This document shows, in pieces, positions 54,046 through 63,373 of a stretch of 64,000 bases of DNA (positions are counted from its first letter, which is position 1; each line of letters starts with the position of its first letter). The translations under genes were made by a program, and so were the position numbers. Source of the DNA: Labilibaculum sp. K2S (lineage in GTDB: Bacteria; Bacteroidota; Bacteroidia; Bacteroidales; Marinifilaceae); assembly GCF_030372765.1 (NCBI RefSeq), contig NZ_JAUCMW010000016.1, forward strand, positions 1 to 64,000, in the 5' to 3' direction. Under the pieces are notes generated by a model, which was not told where the DNA came from, did not search any database, and saw only the letters and a program-made list of their open reading frames with translations.

Positions 54046-55329
54046 TTATTTTCCGATATGAAATAGAATCACCTGTTCTACAGCTTTCTCACACACCGGG
54101 CAGAAATGTTTCATTTTATTCGATTTCATTTTGCAATCCTGCATCGGCGAATAAATTCCCTTAGCCATATAACCACCGCCTTCAAATACACCTAAACTAT
54201 CAACGAACTCGGGAGTTCTTGGCGTAGGAATAGGAATCGAATCATCCAACATACTTTTCCATTTACAATCAAAATCAACAAGAGTGGTAATATTTGGCTC
54301 CCAAGGTTCAATTTCCAGATTATAAAAATCTTCGTATGCCACTTCCGATGAATAATACTCATCTCCCAAACCGGCAAACCCATGACCAAATTCATGACTC
54401 GACACCTCGTAGGACAATACATTATCAGCCGAACAACTCGAATAATAGTTGTAGAATCCACCTCCACCGTATTTATCGGTATTAATCAGCACAAATATCT
54501 GATCGTAAGGAACATTTGCAGAAATATCATGTATCGATTTAATATCAAAAGTTGTTAGGTAACGATCAACATCGAACGTATAAAAAGTAGTATTTACAGC
54601 AGTGTTTTTATAGATATTTTCACCCGGAATATCAGTTCCTGAATCTTCGGAAACGGCTTCTAAAGCGTATATGTTAAATCGATCTGAATACCTGTTAAAT
54701 GGAGGCACATCAAGCAAATAACCAGCTACACGTTTGGTATCCGCTCTAAATTTTTCCATTTCATCAGCAGTATACCCTTCTGCTATAAAAGCAATATCAA
54801 CACTTTCCGCAGGATCACCATCTCCCATAATCTTTGTAAATGAAACACTCCTGGGCTTTTCTTTACCAATAAAATAATTAGTTGGGTCAATCTTATATTC
54901 CCATATTTCCTCCATTCTGCCATCCCAGTTTCTGGATTCCAATACAAATCGTGCTGTTTTTTTAGGATAAGGCATTACGTTTACCTGATAAAATGCTCTT
55001 TTTAATTCTTTTGCTTCGGCTGTTGATTGCCATTCCTGAAGCAAAGAGTTAAACCCCTTTGAATAAATTAATTCTCCGGACTCCACATCAAAAAGTTTAA
55101 AACGGAATGTTCCGTACCCAAACTGATCAATCAAATTGATTTTACTCCCTCCCCATTGAGGCTCTTCTTTCAATTCTTTTAGAAAGATAGTTTGAGAATC
55201 GGCATCACCGCCCATCATATAATCAATCCTCAGAGTCTTATTTTCAAAATATTTATCAAAATTACTTTGTCCATAGCACGCAGAATAAAATGCAATCAGG
55301 ACAAATGCAAGTAAAGATTTTTTAGTCAT
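54046..55329 (-). CDS. Secreted M64-family zinc metallopeptidase
   Basis: A 427-residue exported protease. The signal peptide is MTKKSLLAFVLIAFYSACYGQ. An N-terminal M64_N beta domain (about 25-160) precedes the catalytic domain. SSHEFGHGFAGLGDEYY carries HEFGH, the HExxH zinc site, with a downstream Asp/Glu region as in IgA-peptidase M64 relatives. A C-terminal HFCPVCEKAVEQ segment has two cysteines that may form a disulfide. It is a single gene with a promoter region shared divergently with mscS. Substrate unknown. Confidence 0.93.
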   Translation of the reverse strand: MTKKSLLAFVLIAFYSACYGQSNFDKYFENKTLRIDYMMGGDADSQTIFLKELKEEPQWGGSKINLIDQFGYGTFRFKLFDVESGELIYSKGFNSLLQEWQSTAEAKELKRAFYQVNVMPYPKKTARFVLESRNWDGRMEEIWEYKIDPTNYFIGKEKPRSVSFTKIMGDGDPAESVDIAFIAEGYTADEMEKFRADTKRVAGYLLDVPPFNRYSDRFNIYALEAVSEDSGTDIPGENIYKNTAVNTTFYTFDVDRYLTTFDIKSIHDISANVPYDQIFVLINTDKYGGGGFYNYYSSCSADNVLSYEVSSHEFGHGFAGLGDEYYSSEVAYEDFYNLEIEPWEPNITTLVDFDCKWKSMLDDSIPIPTPRTPEFVDSLGVFEGGGYMAKGIYSPMQDCKMKSNKMKHFCPVCEKAVEQVILFHIGK

Positions 55330-55440
55330 ATTAGTAGATTTTGTATTTAGACTTTAAATTTACAAATTATTATGAATTTCACTTTTCTTTTCCAGATAGG
55401 AATCAATATCTTAGATTTTTAATTAATAACTTATTACTTC

Positions 55441-56685
55441 ATGAAAGAACTCTTGGGCGTTCAATTAAAAAATTGGTTGATCAACGAAGGAATAGCCGAA
55501 TATTGGGCAATCATACTACAATCATTCATCGCAATCATTATTGTTATTTTCATTGCTTGGATATGCGATGTTATTGCAAAAAAAGTTTTGATCTCAATCA
55601 TCACCAAATTAGTTCGAAAAACAAAAACAAATTGGGATGATATTCTTTTGGAACGAAAAGTATTCAATAAAATAGCACATTTTGCTCCCGCAGCAATCAT
55701 CTATTTTAGCGCAGGAATGCTTGATCATCAAGGCTTAAATAATTTCATCCAAAATAGTTCATATGTGTATATGGTGATATTGGCAATCATGCTGATTGAC
55801 ACATTTTTGAATGCTGGAAATGATATTTACAATACACTCCCCATTAGTAAATCCAGACCAATTAAAGGTTTCCTGCAGATTGTGAAAATCTTCTTTTACG
55901 CAATGGGAATTATTTCCATTGTGGCTTTATTCATTCATAAAGACCCATTAACAATACTTGCTGGAATGGGAGCTTTTGCTGCCGTTATCTTATTAATTTT
56001 TAAAGATACAATTCTTGGTTTTGTTGCTTCAATTCAGCTTTCAGCAAATAAGATGGTAAATATTGGCGATTGGATTTCAATGCCATCAAAAGGAGCCGAC
56101 GGAACTGTTATTGATATCAGTTTAAACACCGTTAAAGTTCAAAACTGGGACAAGACCATTAGTACAATTCCAACTTACACTTTGGTTTCTGAATCGTTCA
56201 ACAATTGGAAAGGAATGGAAGAATCAGGTGGACGAAGAATAAAACGCCATCTAAATCTGGATGTAAAATCGATTCATTTTTTAAGTGAAGAAGAAATCGA
56301 AAAATTTGAAAAAATTAATTTACTAAAGGATTATCTGATTGAAAAAAAGAATGAAATCCGGGCAAACAATCCAGAAGGCGAAATTCCTGTAAATCAAAGA
56401 AGATTAACCAATGTTGGTACATTCCGAAAATATGTTGAAGCTTATCTTCAGGAACACCCAAAGATTCATAACGAAATGACCTTTCTTGTTCGTCAGTTAC
56501 AAGTATCAGAAAAAGGGTTGCCCTTAGAAATATATGTATTCTCAAACGATCAGGAATGGGCAAATTACGAGGCCATTCAAGCTGATATCTTTGATCATAT
56601 ATTAGCAATTGTTCCGGAATTTAATTTAAGAGTATTTCAGAATCCAACCGGAGACGATTTTCAAAAACTAGCAAACCGAGAATGA
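55441..56685 (+). CDS. Mechanosensitive ion channel of the MscS family
   Basis: A 414-residue inner-membrane channel. Four to five helices lie in the first 190 residues; the pore-lining helix is around PLTILAGMGAFAAVILLIFKDTILGF. The MscS beta domain follows (NIGDWISMPSKGADGTVIDISLNTVKVQNWD in part: GDWISMPSKGADGTV), then a C-terminal alpha/beta domain. This layout resembles YbdG-type channels. It opens under membrane tension to release solutes. Its stop overlaps the start of the PQ-loop gene by 4 nt. Confidence 0.93.
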   Translation: MKELLGVQLKNWLINEGIAEYWAIILQSFIAIIIVIFIAWICDVIAKKVLISIITKLVRKTKTNWDDILLERKVFNKIAHFAPAAIIYFSAGMLDHQGLNNFIQNSSYVYMVILAIMLIDTFLNAGNDIYNTLPISKSRPIKGFLQIVKIFFYAMGIISIVALFIHKDPLTILAGMGAFAAVILLIFKDTILGFVASIQLSANKMVNIGDWISMPSKGADGTVIDISLNTVKVQNWDKTISTIPTYTLVSESFNNWKGMEESGGRRIKRHLNLDVKSIHFLSEEEIEKFEKINLLKDYLIEKKNEIRANNPEGEIPVNQRRLTNVGTFRKYVEAYLQEHPKIHNEMTFLVRQLQVSEKGLPLEIYVFSNDQEWANYEAIQADIFDHILAIVPEFNLRVFQNPTGDDFQKLANRE

Positions 56686-56975
56686 AAACAGCATTACTAA
56701 AATTGAATTTCTTTGAATCATTAGGTTGGTTTGGGAATATTATTTTAAGCATTGGAGTGATACCTCAGGTAGTACAAACCTACAAAACACATGATGTTGC
56801 AAGTTTTAACTGGCCATTTTTACTCATGTGGGCTTTTGGAGTGTTCTTTACTTTTATTTATATTGTAAACGGAGATTTAAAATCCAACAAACGTCAATAC
56901 CCCCTGTGGCTTAATTATTTAGTAAATATATTTGCTACCTTTTACCTGTGTTACGCGAAACTGATTTTCAGTTAA
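56682..56975 (+). CDS. PQ-loop/SemiSWEET-like small membrane protein
   Basis: A 97-residue protein with three membrane helices (about 11-30, 43-62, 75-93). The IGVIPQVVQTYKT segment carries the PQ-loop Pro-Gln motif found in SemiSWEET sugar carriers and related transporters. As a single three-helix unit it would work as a dimer. The ATG overlaps the mscS stop (ATGA), so expression is coupled to the channel. The cargo is not readable. Confidence 0.8.
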   Translation: MKTALLKLNFFESLGWFGNIILSIGVIPQVVQTYKTHDVASFNWPFLLMWAFGVFFTFIYIVNGDLKSNKRQYPLWLNYLVNIFATFYLCYAKLIFS

Positions 56976-57004
56976 AAAAATTGCATCAACCTAATCACAT
57001 AAAG

Positions 57005-57559
57005 ATGAAAAAAACACTTACTCTTTTTCTTTTACTATCAGGCTTTTACGGTTTTTCTCAGACAAGAGTTGGAGGGGTTGAACTACCAAACGAATTAATT
57101 ATTAAGGAGCATCAGCTGCAATTAAAAGGTGCAGGAACCCGTGTTAAACTATGGATGGACATGTACGCAATGGGACTGTATCTTTCAAAGGATATGAATG
57201 ACGCTGAAAAAATCATCTCCGCAGATGAGAGTATGGGAATCCGCTTAGAAATTATATCCGGATTAATTACCTCCGAAAAAATGGAAAAAGCTACCAGAGC
57301 TGGCTTTATGAATGCCACAAATGGTGAAATGGAAAATATAAAACAGGAGATTGATGATTTTATCTCTGTTTTTCTGGGTGGTATTGAGAAAAAAGACGCT
57401 TTTGAATTTATATACTCGCCTGCTGACGGAACTTTAGTTTATAAAAATGGCGAATTAAAACAATCTATTCGCGGATTGTCATTCAAACAAGCCCTATTTG
57501 GCATATGGCTTTGTAACAAACCAGCAGATAAAAACCTAAAAGAGAAATTGATAAACTAA
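57005..57559 (+). CDS. Secreted chalcone-isomerase-like protein
   Basis: A 184-residue protein starting at the ATG at 57005, with a signal peptide (LFLLLSGFYGFSQ). The mature part fits the chalcone isomerase-like family of bacteria (GVELPNELIIKEHQLQLKGAG, YAMGLYLSKDMNDAEKI, GIRLEIISGLITSEKM, and LSFKQALFGIWLCNKPAD). Bacterial members lack a known flavonoid role and their function is open; fatty-acid or lipid binding has been suggested for the fold. It follows the PQ-loop gene by 29 nt and may share its transcript. Confidence 0.85.
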   Translation: MKKTLTLFLLLSGFYGFSQTRVGGVELPNELIIKEHQLQLKGAGTRVKLWMDMYAMGLYLSKDMNDAEKIISADESMGIRLEIISGLITSEKMEKATRAGFMNATNGEMENIKQEIDDFISVFLGGIEKKDAFEFIYSPADGTLVYKNGELKQSIRGLSFKQALFGIWLCNKPADKNLKEKLIN

Positions 57560-57837
57560 TCAAGCGCTTTACATTACACATATTCTAACTGTTTTATTTA
57601 GGTTTTGCCAATCTATTTTATGCTTACAAAAATTTAAACTGAGCACCTAAAATTCATTAAAAAAACACCAATTTTAAAATAAATATTTACCTTAGCCACG
57701 CACACCTAAAAGTAAGTTGATCTTTCAACTCACCAATAAACATAAATCTTTCGGACACGGAAAAAATTGTCTCTTAAGAAAATTTTGTGCACATAAAAAT
57801 AAGTGCACATTTATTATTTGAAACAAAAACAATAACA

Positions 57838-58923
57838 ATGAGTACCAAAAGATTTTCGAAAATTGTTGGGTCTGGTAGTTACATCCCAACCGTTCAAGTA
57901 AAAAATGAGCATTTTTTGAATCATGAATTTTTCGAACCAAATGGCCAGAAAATTGAAACTCCCACAATTGAAATTATAGAGAAATTTAAAGACATTACTG
58001 GGATTGTAGAACGAAAATATGCCTCTCCTAATCAACAAAACTCTGATCTTGCCTATTTAGCAGCAAAAAATGCTTTGGAATCATCTAAAATAGATAAAGA
58101 GAGTTTAGACTATATTATAGTCGCTCACAATTTCGGAGATGTTAAACCAAACTCTACGCTGACAAGTCAGTTGCCTTGTTTGGCTGCAAAAGTGAAGAAT
58201 CTTCTTCAAATTGAAAATCCTAAAACAATAGCTTATGATGTTCTATTTGGATGTCCGGGTTGGATTCAAGGTATGATTCAAGCTAACTACTATATCAAAT
58301 CAGGCGATGCACAACGAGTAATGGTTATTGGATCAGAAACCTTATCAAGAGTTTGTGATCCGTACGACAGAGATAGCATGATTTACTCTGATGGTGCAGG
58401 AGCTACAATACTGGAAGCATGCGAAGCTGAAGAAGCATCAGGAATATTGGCTCATGCCGTGCGAACCGATACCATCAATGAAGCTTTCTTTTTACGCGCT
58501 GATATTTCAGACAATGCCGATTTTGAAGGCAACAGCAATAGTCTTTTCATAAAGATGTATGGCCGTAAAATTTACGAATATGCCATCACAAATGTTCCCG
58601 GTGTTGTAAAAGAAAGTATCGATAAAGCGGGATTGGATATTAAGGACATTAAAAAAATCCTTATTCATCAGGCAAACGAAAAAATGGATGAAGCCATTGC
58701 CAAGCGACTCTTTCGTTTGTATCAAGAAAAACACGTCCCAGAGAAAATCATGCCTATGATTATTAAAGAGATGGGAAATAATTCAGTAGCAACTATACCA
58801 ATTCTTTACGATCAGATTGCCAAAGATAGATTAGACGATCATAAATTAAATGAAGGTGATTACGTTGTTTTTGCATCGGTTGGTGCTGGAATGAACATTA
58901 ATGCTTTTGTTTATCAGGTTTAA
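57838..58923 (+). CDS. Beta-ketoacyl-ACP synthase III (FabH-like)
   Basis: A 361-residue thiolase-fold condensing enzyme. Cys139 in LFGCPGWIQ is the nucleophile; ILIHQANEKM (His) and MGNNSVATIP (Asn) complete the Cys-His-Asn triad of KAS III enzymes. VGAGMNINAFVYQV is the C-terminal family end. It joins an acyl-CoA starter to malonyl-ACP in fatty-acid or a secondary lipid pathway. The ATG at 57838 is chosen over an upstream GTG. The upstream region has a possible -7 box and two GTGCACAT repeats (57787-57794, 57803-57810). No fab genes are adjacent. Confidence 0.9.
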   Translation: MSTKRFSKIVGSGSYIPTVQVKNEHFLNHEFFEPNGQKIETPTIEIIEKFKDITGIVERKYASPNQQNSDLAYLAAKNALESSKIDKESLDYIIVAHNFGDVKPNSTLTSQLPCLAAKVKNLLQIENPKTIAYDVLFGCPGWIQGMIQANYYIKSGDAQRVMVIGSETLSRVCDPYDRDSMIYSDGAGATILEACEAEEASGILAHAVRTDTINEAFFLRADISDNADFEGNSNSLFIKMYGRKIYEYAITNVPGVVKESIDKAGLDIKDIKKILIHQANEKMDEAIAKRLFRLYQEKHVPEKIMPMIIKEMGNNSVATIPILYDQIAKDRLDDHKLNEGDYVVFASVGAGMNINAFVYQV

Positions 58924-59121
58924 TGAATGGCTAAAACGATAAAAACTCTTTTTTTAGATCTTTTTCAAAAAAAATTTCAAAAAGGTTTGTAATCCAAAAT
59001 TAATTTTAGCAAATTAGCCGAGCTGAATCTGAAATACACAGGGAGATTAGAAGATAGAGGAGATAGACAATATTCAGAAGTCAGAATCAAACTGCATTCT
59101 AACCCTAAGATTACTATAGAT

Positions 59122-59164
59122 AATTACCCGATCAAATTCATTTGATTCGGGTAATTCTTTTTTA
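59122..59164 (+). terminator. Terminator-like hairpin in the 58924-59306 gap
   Basis: AATTACCCGATCAAAT pairs with ATTTGATTCGGGTAATT (one bulged T) around a 2-nt loop and is followed by CTTTTTTA. It lies 200 nt after the KAS III stop. The rest of the gap shows no gene. Confidence 0.7.
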
Positions 59165-59253
59165 TATTAAACTGATTTTTCGAAGTCAGAATTTATTTTC
59201 CTCAATAGACCTTTAGACATCCAAAAATCAGTTTAGGGTAGATTAATATCAAT

Positions 59254-59283
59254 AAAAAAACGCAGAAATTAAATTCCTGCGTT
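59254..59283 (-). terminator. Rho-independent terminator of rlmB
   Basis: AACGCAG and CTGCGTT pair, extended by AAATT/AATTC partial matches; on the minus strand seven T residues follow (59260-59254). It lies 23 nt after the rlmB stop. Confidence 0.8.
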
Positions 59284-59306
59284 CAAATCTATGTTTTTTT
59301 AGAAGA

Positions 59307-60047
59307 CTAACTTCTTTGTCTCACTGCCTCGTATACCATTAAGGATGCTGCAACAGATACATTCAATGATTGAATTGAACCGGTAATTGGAATTTTAACC
59401 TGCTCGTCAGCCAAGCGCAGCAAAGCATCTTCAATCCCAACATCTTCCGATCCCATAACAATAGCTGTTGCTAATGTAAAATCACCTTCAGTATAAACTT
59501 TTTCAGCCTTTTCAGTTGCTGCAATAATTCGAATTCCTTCTTTCTTCAAATAACGGGCAAGAGTCTTTAAATTTTGAACCCTGCAAACAGGTATGTTATA
59601 CAAAGCTCCGGCAGATGTTTTAATAGAATCAGGAGTAATCTTCGCTGAATTCTTAAAAGGAATTACAATGGCATGTACACCAGCACATTCAGCAGAACGA
59701 GCAATAGCACCAAAGTTACGAACATCTGTAATTTCATCTAAAAGCAACAGCAGAGGTGTTTTACCTTGAGCAAATAGTTCAGGTACAATTTCTTCTATTT
59801 CCTGATAAGGAATTGGAACAATTAAAGCAACAACTCCCTGATTATTATGCTGATCCAAAGAATTCAACTTCTCAACAGGAACAAACTGATATTCAACTCC
59901 CTTTTCGCGAATTAAATCGAATAATTCTTGAAACAAAGGACCTGCTAATCCTGTTTTGATCAATACTTTTTCGATTTCCTTTTCACTTTTTATTGCTTCC
60001 ATTGTTGCTCTGATTCCGAACAACATCTCCTGTTTCTGTTTAGCCAT
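59307..60047 (-). CDS. rlmB: 23S rRNA (guanosine-2251-2'-O)-methyltransferase
   Basis: A 246-residue SPOUT methyltransferase. An N-terminal substrate-binding domain (FGIRATMEAI, then DQHNNQGVVA) precedes the knotted SAM domain with motif 1 (DVRNFGAIARSAECAG), motif 2 (IVMGSEDVGIEDALL) and motif 3 (VKIPITGSIQSLNVSVAASLM in part: SLNVSVAASLM). It methylates the ribose of G2251 in 23S rRNA. It lies 12 nt after the DUF418 remnant on the same strand and may be read from the ABC-F promoter. Confidence 0.95.
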   Translation of the reverse strand: MAKQKQEMLFGIRATMEAIKSEKEIEKVLIKTGLAGPLFQELFDLIREKGVEYQFVPVEKLNSLDQHNNQGVVALIVPIPYQEIEEIVPELFAQGKTPLLLLLDEITDVRNFGAIARSAECAGVHAIVIPFKNSAKITPDSIKTSAGALYNIPVCRVQNLKTLARYLKKEGIRIIAATEKAEKVYTEGDFTLATAIVMGSEDVGIEDALLRLADEQVKIPITGSIQSLNVSVAASLMVYEAVRQRS

Positions 60048-60059
60048 CGATTAATTTGC

Positions 60060-60434
60060 TTATTGGTGTTTTACATTCATTAATAATTGTGGCTTTTCCT
60101 TATAAGTTATATATCGCCACAACCATTCAAATGGTCCCATTTTATAATATTTCAGCCAGATAGAGGAAGAAATCAATTGAAATGTCCAAATTAACAAAAC
60201 CCAAACCAGTAATTCTGTTCTTGAGTAGCGAGCAAACATTCCAAAGCCATAACTATAAAAAATAATGGAACAAATTATGGATTGACAAAGGTAGTTCGTA
60301 AAAGCCATTCGACCAACTGCTTCTAACGCTTTTGTGAAAAAATGCAAAATTTTCATTTGATAAACCAAAAGAATCAAACCAATATAATCTAAGGAAGTAA
60401 ACAAACTGCCAAAATAATTGAACTGATAAAACTT
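60060..60434 (-). pseudogene. C-terminal fragment of a DUF418 membrane protein
   Basis: The frame (open from about 60455) encodes only the last ~115-120 residues of a DUF418-type protein: FGSLFTSLDYIGLILLVYQ, then the family motif VGRMAFTNYLCQSI and the final KMGPFEWLWRYITY. Full members have roughly 350-420 residues and several more helices. The fragment has no ATG; its nearest start is TTG at 60404, and homology begins right at the end of the ABC-F gene (60436). This indicates that the upstream part was deleted and the fragment left behind. It is probably non-functional, though translation through the ABC-F stop cannot be excluded. Confidence 0.8.
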
Positions 60435-60435
60435 A

Positions 60436-62376
60436 CTACTCCCCTTTTTCTGCGATTAGCAGCTCTAACTCCTCATTTAAGTTTTCCCAATCCGACATTT
60501 CTTTTTCAAGATCTTTTTTGGTTTTCTCATATTTCGCAAACAGAGACTGATCCTGCATTTTTTCAGGATTTGCAAGCATTTCCTCCATTGCTATTATTTG
60601 CTCTTCGAAGCGTGCAATATTCTTTTCTGAATTTGAAACAGCTCTTTCCATTTTAGAGATTTTCTTATTCATCTCTTTCCGCTCCAAATAATTCAATTTA
60701 TTATCGGAAGGTGCAACATCAACCTGAACAGCAGAAACCGTTTTCTTCACTTCCAATTCCTTTAGTGAATCCATCTTCTTGGTTTGAAGAAAATCATAAA
60801 TTCCACCCAGATGTTCTTTTATCTTTTTGTTGGTAAACTCATACACTTTTGATGACAAACCATTTAAAAATTCACGATCGTGAGAAACTACGATAACCGT
60901 ACCATCAAATTGATTCAATGCTTCTTTCAAAACATCTTTCGATCTCATATCCAAATGGTTTGTAGGCTCATCGAGTACCAGAAGATTCACTGGTTCCAAA
61001 AGCAAACGAATCATAGCCAAACGCGAACGCTCTCCTCCGGATAAAACCTTCACTTTTTTATCAATATCCTCGCCCCGAAACATAAATGCGCCTAAAATAT
61101 CACGAATCTTAGTTCTTACATCTCCAACCGCAACATCATCAATCGTTTCAAATACCGACTTGTTTTCATTCAGCATTTGAGCCTGATTTTGAGCAAAATA
61201 GCCAATCTTTACATTGTGTCCAAGTTTACAAGTGCCCGTGTGTTCGAGTTCGCCCATCAAAACTTTTACCAGTGTTGATTTCCCTTCCCCATTCTTACCC
61301 ACAAAAGCAAGTTTCTCACCTCTCTCAATTACAAATTCAAGCTCATTTAAAACCAGATGATCACCATATGCTTTACTCAAATTTTTAACTTCACAAACCA
61401 AATCACCCGATCGGGGTGCCGGTGGAAATTTCAGGCTTAGTTTCGAACTATCCTCCTCATCAATCTCAATACGATCAATTTTATCCAATTGCTTGATACG
61501 AGACTGAACCTGAACCGATTTTGTTGCCTTATAACGAAAACGCTCAATAAAATCTTCAGTATCTTTTATTTGTTTTTGCTGATTAATGTAGGCTTTCATT
61601 TGCTGTTCGCGACGTTCAGCGTGCAGAACAACATATTGTGAATAGGGAACCTTATAATCGTATATTTTGCCAACAGAAATTTCAACGGTTCTATTGGTTA
61701 TATTATCCAAAAATGCCCGGTCATGAGATACCAATACTACGGCTCCCGGGTAAGTTTTCAGAAAATCCTCCAGCCACTGAATCGATTCAATATCCAAATG
61801 ATTCGTAGGCTCATCGAGAAGGAAAACATGTGGGCGCCGCAACAGAATTTTGGCCAATTCTACCCGCATTCTCCATCCTCCGCTAAATTCCGTAGTCTGT
61901 CGAATAAAATCACTTCTTAAAAATCCCAATCCAAGTAAAGTACGCTCAGCTTCGGCTTCGATATTTTCGCCACCCATCATATGATAGCGATCGTTTTTAT
62001 CAGTAAGCCGCTCTATCAGCTTCATGTACTCTTCCGATTCGTAATCGGTTCGCTCAGCAATCTCTAAATTAATTTCAGCAATTTCCTTTTCCAGACCCAA
62101 AACCTCTTCAAAAGCTGATAAAGCTTCCTCCATCACGGTATTACCGTCGATATGATTTACCTGCTGAGGTAGGTATCCTATTTTAATCTCATTTGGTAAT
62201 GATACAGTTCCTGTTGTAGGCGCCTGATAACCGGCAAATATTTTCAGCAAAGTTGATTTTCCTGCACCATTCTTCCCAACCAATCCGATTCGGTCACGAG
62301 TATTTACAATAAAACTAACTTGCTTAAAAAGGGTAAAGCCACCAAATTCAACCGTAAGATTGTTAATAGAGATCAT
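60436..62376 (-). CDS. ABC-F family ATPase
   Basis: A 646-residue soluble protein with two ABC domains and no membrane part. Domain 1: Walker A GLVGKNGAGKST, signature FSGGWRMR, Walker B FLLDEPTNHLD. A charged linker (about 240-310) follows. Domain 2: GKNGEGKSTLVKV, LSGGERSRL, LVLDEPTNHLD. The C-terminus (about 560-646) is a coiled coil (MNKKISKMERAVSNSEKNIARFE in part: KISKMERAVSNSEKN). ABC-F proteins bind the ribosomal E-site and tune or rescue translation. The long coiled coil resembles Uup-type members. No resistance context is visible. Confidence 0.92.
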   Translation of the reverse strand: MISINNLTVEFGGFTLFKQVSFIVNTRDRIGLVGKNGAGKSTLLKIFAGYQAPTTGTVSLPNEIKIGYLPQQVNHIDGNTVMEEALSAFEEVLGLEKEIAEINLEIAERTDYESEEYMKLIERLTDKNDRYHMMGGENIEAEAERTLLGLGFLRSDFIRQTTEFSGGWRMRVELAKILLRRPHVFLLDEPTNHLDIESIQWLEDFLKTYPGAVVLVSHDRAFLDNITNRTVEISVGKIYDYKVPYSQYVVLHAERREQQMKAYINQQKQIKDTEDFIERFRYKATKSVQVQSRIKQLDKIDRIEIDEEDSSKLSLKFPPAPRSGDLVCEVKNLSKAYGDHLVLNELEFVIERGEKLAFVGKNGEGKSTLVKVLMGELEHTGTCKLGHNVKIGYFAQNQAQMLNENKSVFETIDDVAVGDVRTKIRDILGAFMFRGEDIDKKVKVLSGGERSRLAMIRLLLEPVNLLVLDEPTNHLDMRSKDVLKEALNQFDGTVIVVSHDREFLNGLSSKVYEFTNKKIKEHLGGIYDFLQTKKMDSLKELEVKKTVSAVQVDVAPSDNKLNYLERKEMNKKISKMERAVSNSEKNIARFEEQIIAMEEMLANPEKMQDQSLFAKYEKTKKDLEKEMSDWENLNEELELLIAEKGE

Positions 62377-62461
62377 ACTAATTCATGTTTTTCTGTTAAA
62401 GCGACAAAGATAACAACAGTTCTCAGTTATCCGTAATCATTGATCAGTAAATACAAACATC

Positions 62462-63208
62462 CTAATTATCACAAATCACGGCCAGCTTATCTTCCTGTAA
62501 AATTTGTGCTTTTTTTATTAATTCTGATTGTATGATATTTTCTTTCACTTCGAGCATAACAATGGTTTCAGCCTCGGCAAAAGAGATATCATAAATCCGG
62601 TTTACTTTCTGATATTCCTTCGGATATTTTGAAATCAACTGATCGTACAATTGATCCAAATTACTTTTCGAAGGATTGTGAAATTCCAACTTCAACTCAA
62701 AGCGTCGAACCAAGGCTTCATCAATTAAGTCAATTTGGTTGGTCGCCGCAATTAGAATCGAGTTTTTTGGTAAAGAATCAATCTGTTGAATCATACTATT
62801 CACCACTCGTTTCATCTCACTGCTATCGGTATTGTCATAGTTTCTTTCTTTGCCCAAAGAATCGAACTCATCGAAAAACAAAACAGCTTCCTGAGTTTCT
62901 GCCATTTTAAATGCTGCAGCTATATTTCTTGAGGTTTCTCCTAATTTGGACGAGACAATATTACCCAAATTAATCGTTTTCAACTTCTTGCCCAGTTTAT
63001 GTGATATTGCCCTGGCAGTCATAGTCTTTCCACATCCTGATTTTCCAAAAAGCAAGAGTTTATTTACAACCGGCAAGCCAAATTTGTTTAATATTTCAAG
63101 ATGTTCGTACTCTCGCAGAAACTGTTCCACTTGAACTGACAACTCCTTATCAAAAACAATATCCTCAAAATCGACCCGTCCCATATTGGGAACAAATAAA
63201 TGATTCAT
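62462..63208 (-). CDS. Stand-alone AAA+ ATPase
   Basis: A 248-residue single-domain AAA+ ATPase. Walker A is GKSGCGKT (55-62), Walker B VLFFDEFD (109-116), sensor 1 IAATNQID, and arginine fingers lie in ALVRRFELKL. The fold resembles FtsH/Vps4-like AAA modules found alone or next to protease or effector genes in bacteria. No partner gene adjoins it on this strand; the divergent neighbour is a small STAS-like protein. Its promoter carries TAGGTTTG (63249-63242). Role unknown. Confidence 0.85.
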   Translation of the reverse strand: MNHLFVPNMGRVDFEDIVFDKELSVQVEQFLREYEHLEILNKFGLPVVNKLLLFGKSGCGKTMTARAISHKLGKKLKTINLGNIVSSKLGETSRNIAAAFKMAETQEAVLFFDEFDSLGKERNYDNTDSSEMKRVVNSMIQQIDSLPKNSILIAATNQIDLIDEALVRRFELKLEFHNPSKSNLDQLYDQLISKYPKEYQKVNRIYDISFAEAETIVMLEVKENIIQSELIKKAQILQEDKLAVICDN

Positions 63209-63241
63209 GCTTAGCTTATATGTTTGTGTTTAAATATTTTG

Positions 63242-63249
63242 CAAACCTA
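63242..63249 (-). promoter_or_regulatory. -7 box of the AAA+ ATPase promoter
   Basis: Read on the minus strand the site is TAGGTTTG, an exact TAnnTTTG match followed by C, 33 nt before the ATG at 63208. Confidence 0.55.
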
Positions 63250-63278
63250 CCATTTAATCTTCAATCCGGAAAAAATCA

Positions 63279-63309
63279 TTTGGTAGTTTTAGAAAAAGAA
63301 TTACATTTG
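63279..63309 (+). promoter_or_regulatory. Perfect Bacteroidota promoter of the STAS-like gene
   Basis: TTTG (63279-63282), a spacer of exactly 19 nt and TACATTTG (63302-63309) match the consensus of the primary sigma factor in every defined base. The gene starts at 63374. Confidence 0.8.
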
Positions 63310-63373
63310 CAAACCCTAAAAAAAACCAATCTATGAATATGCAAATCAATTAATTAACAAAATAAAAAATAGA

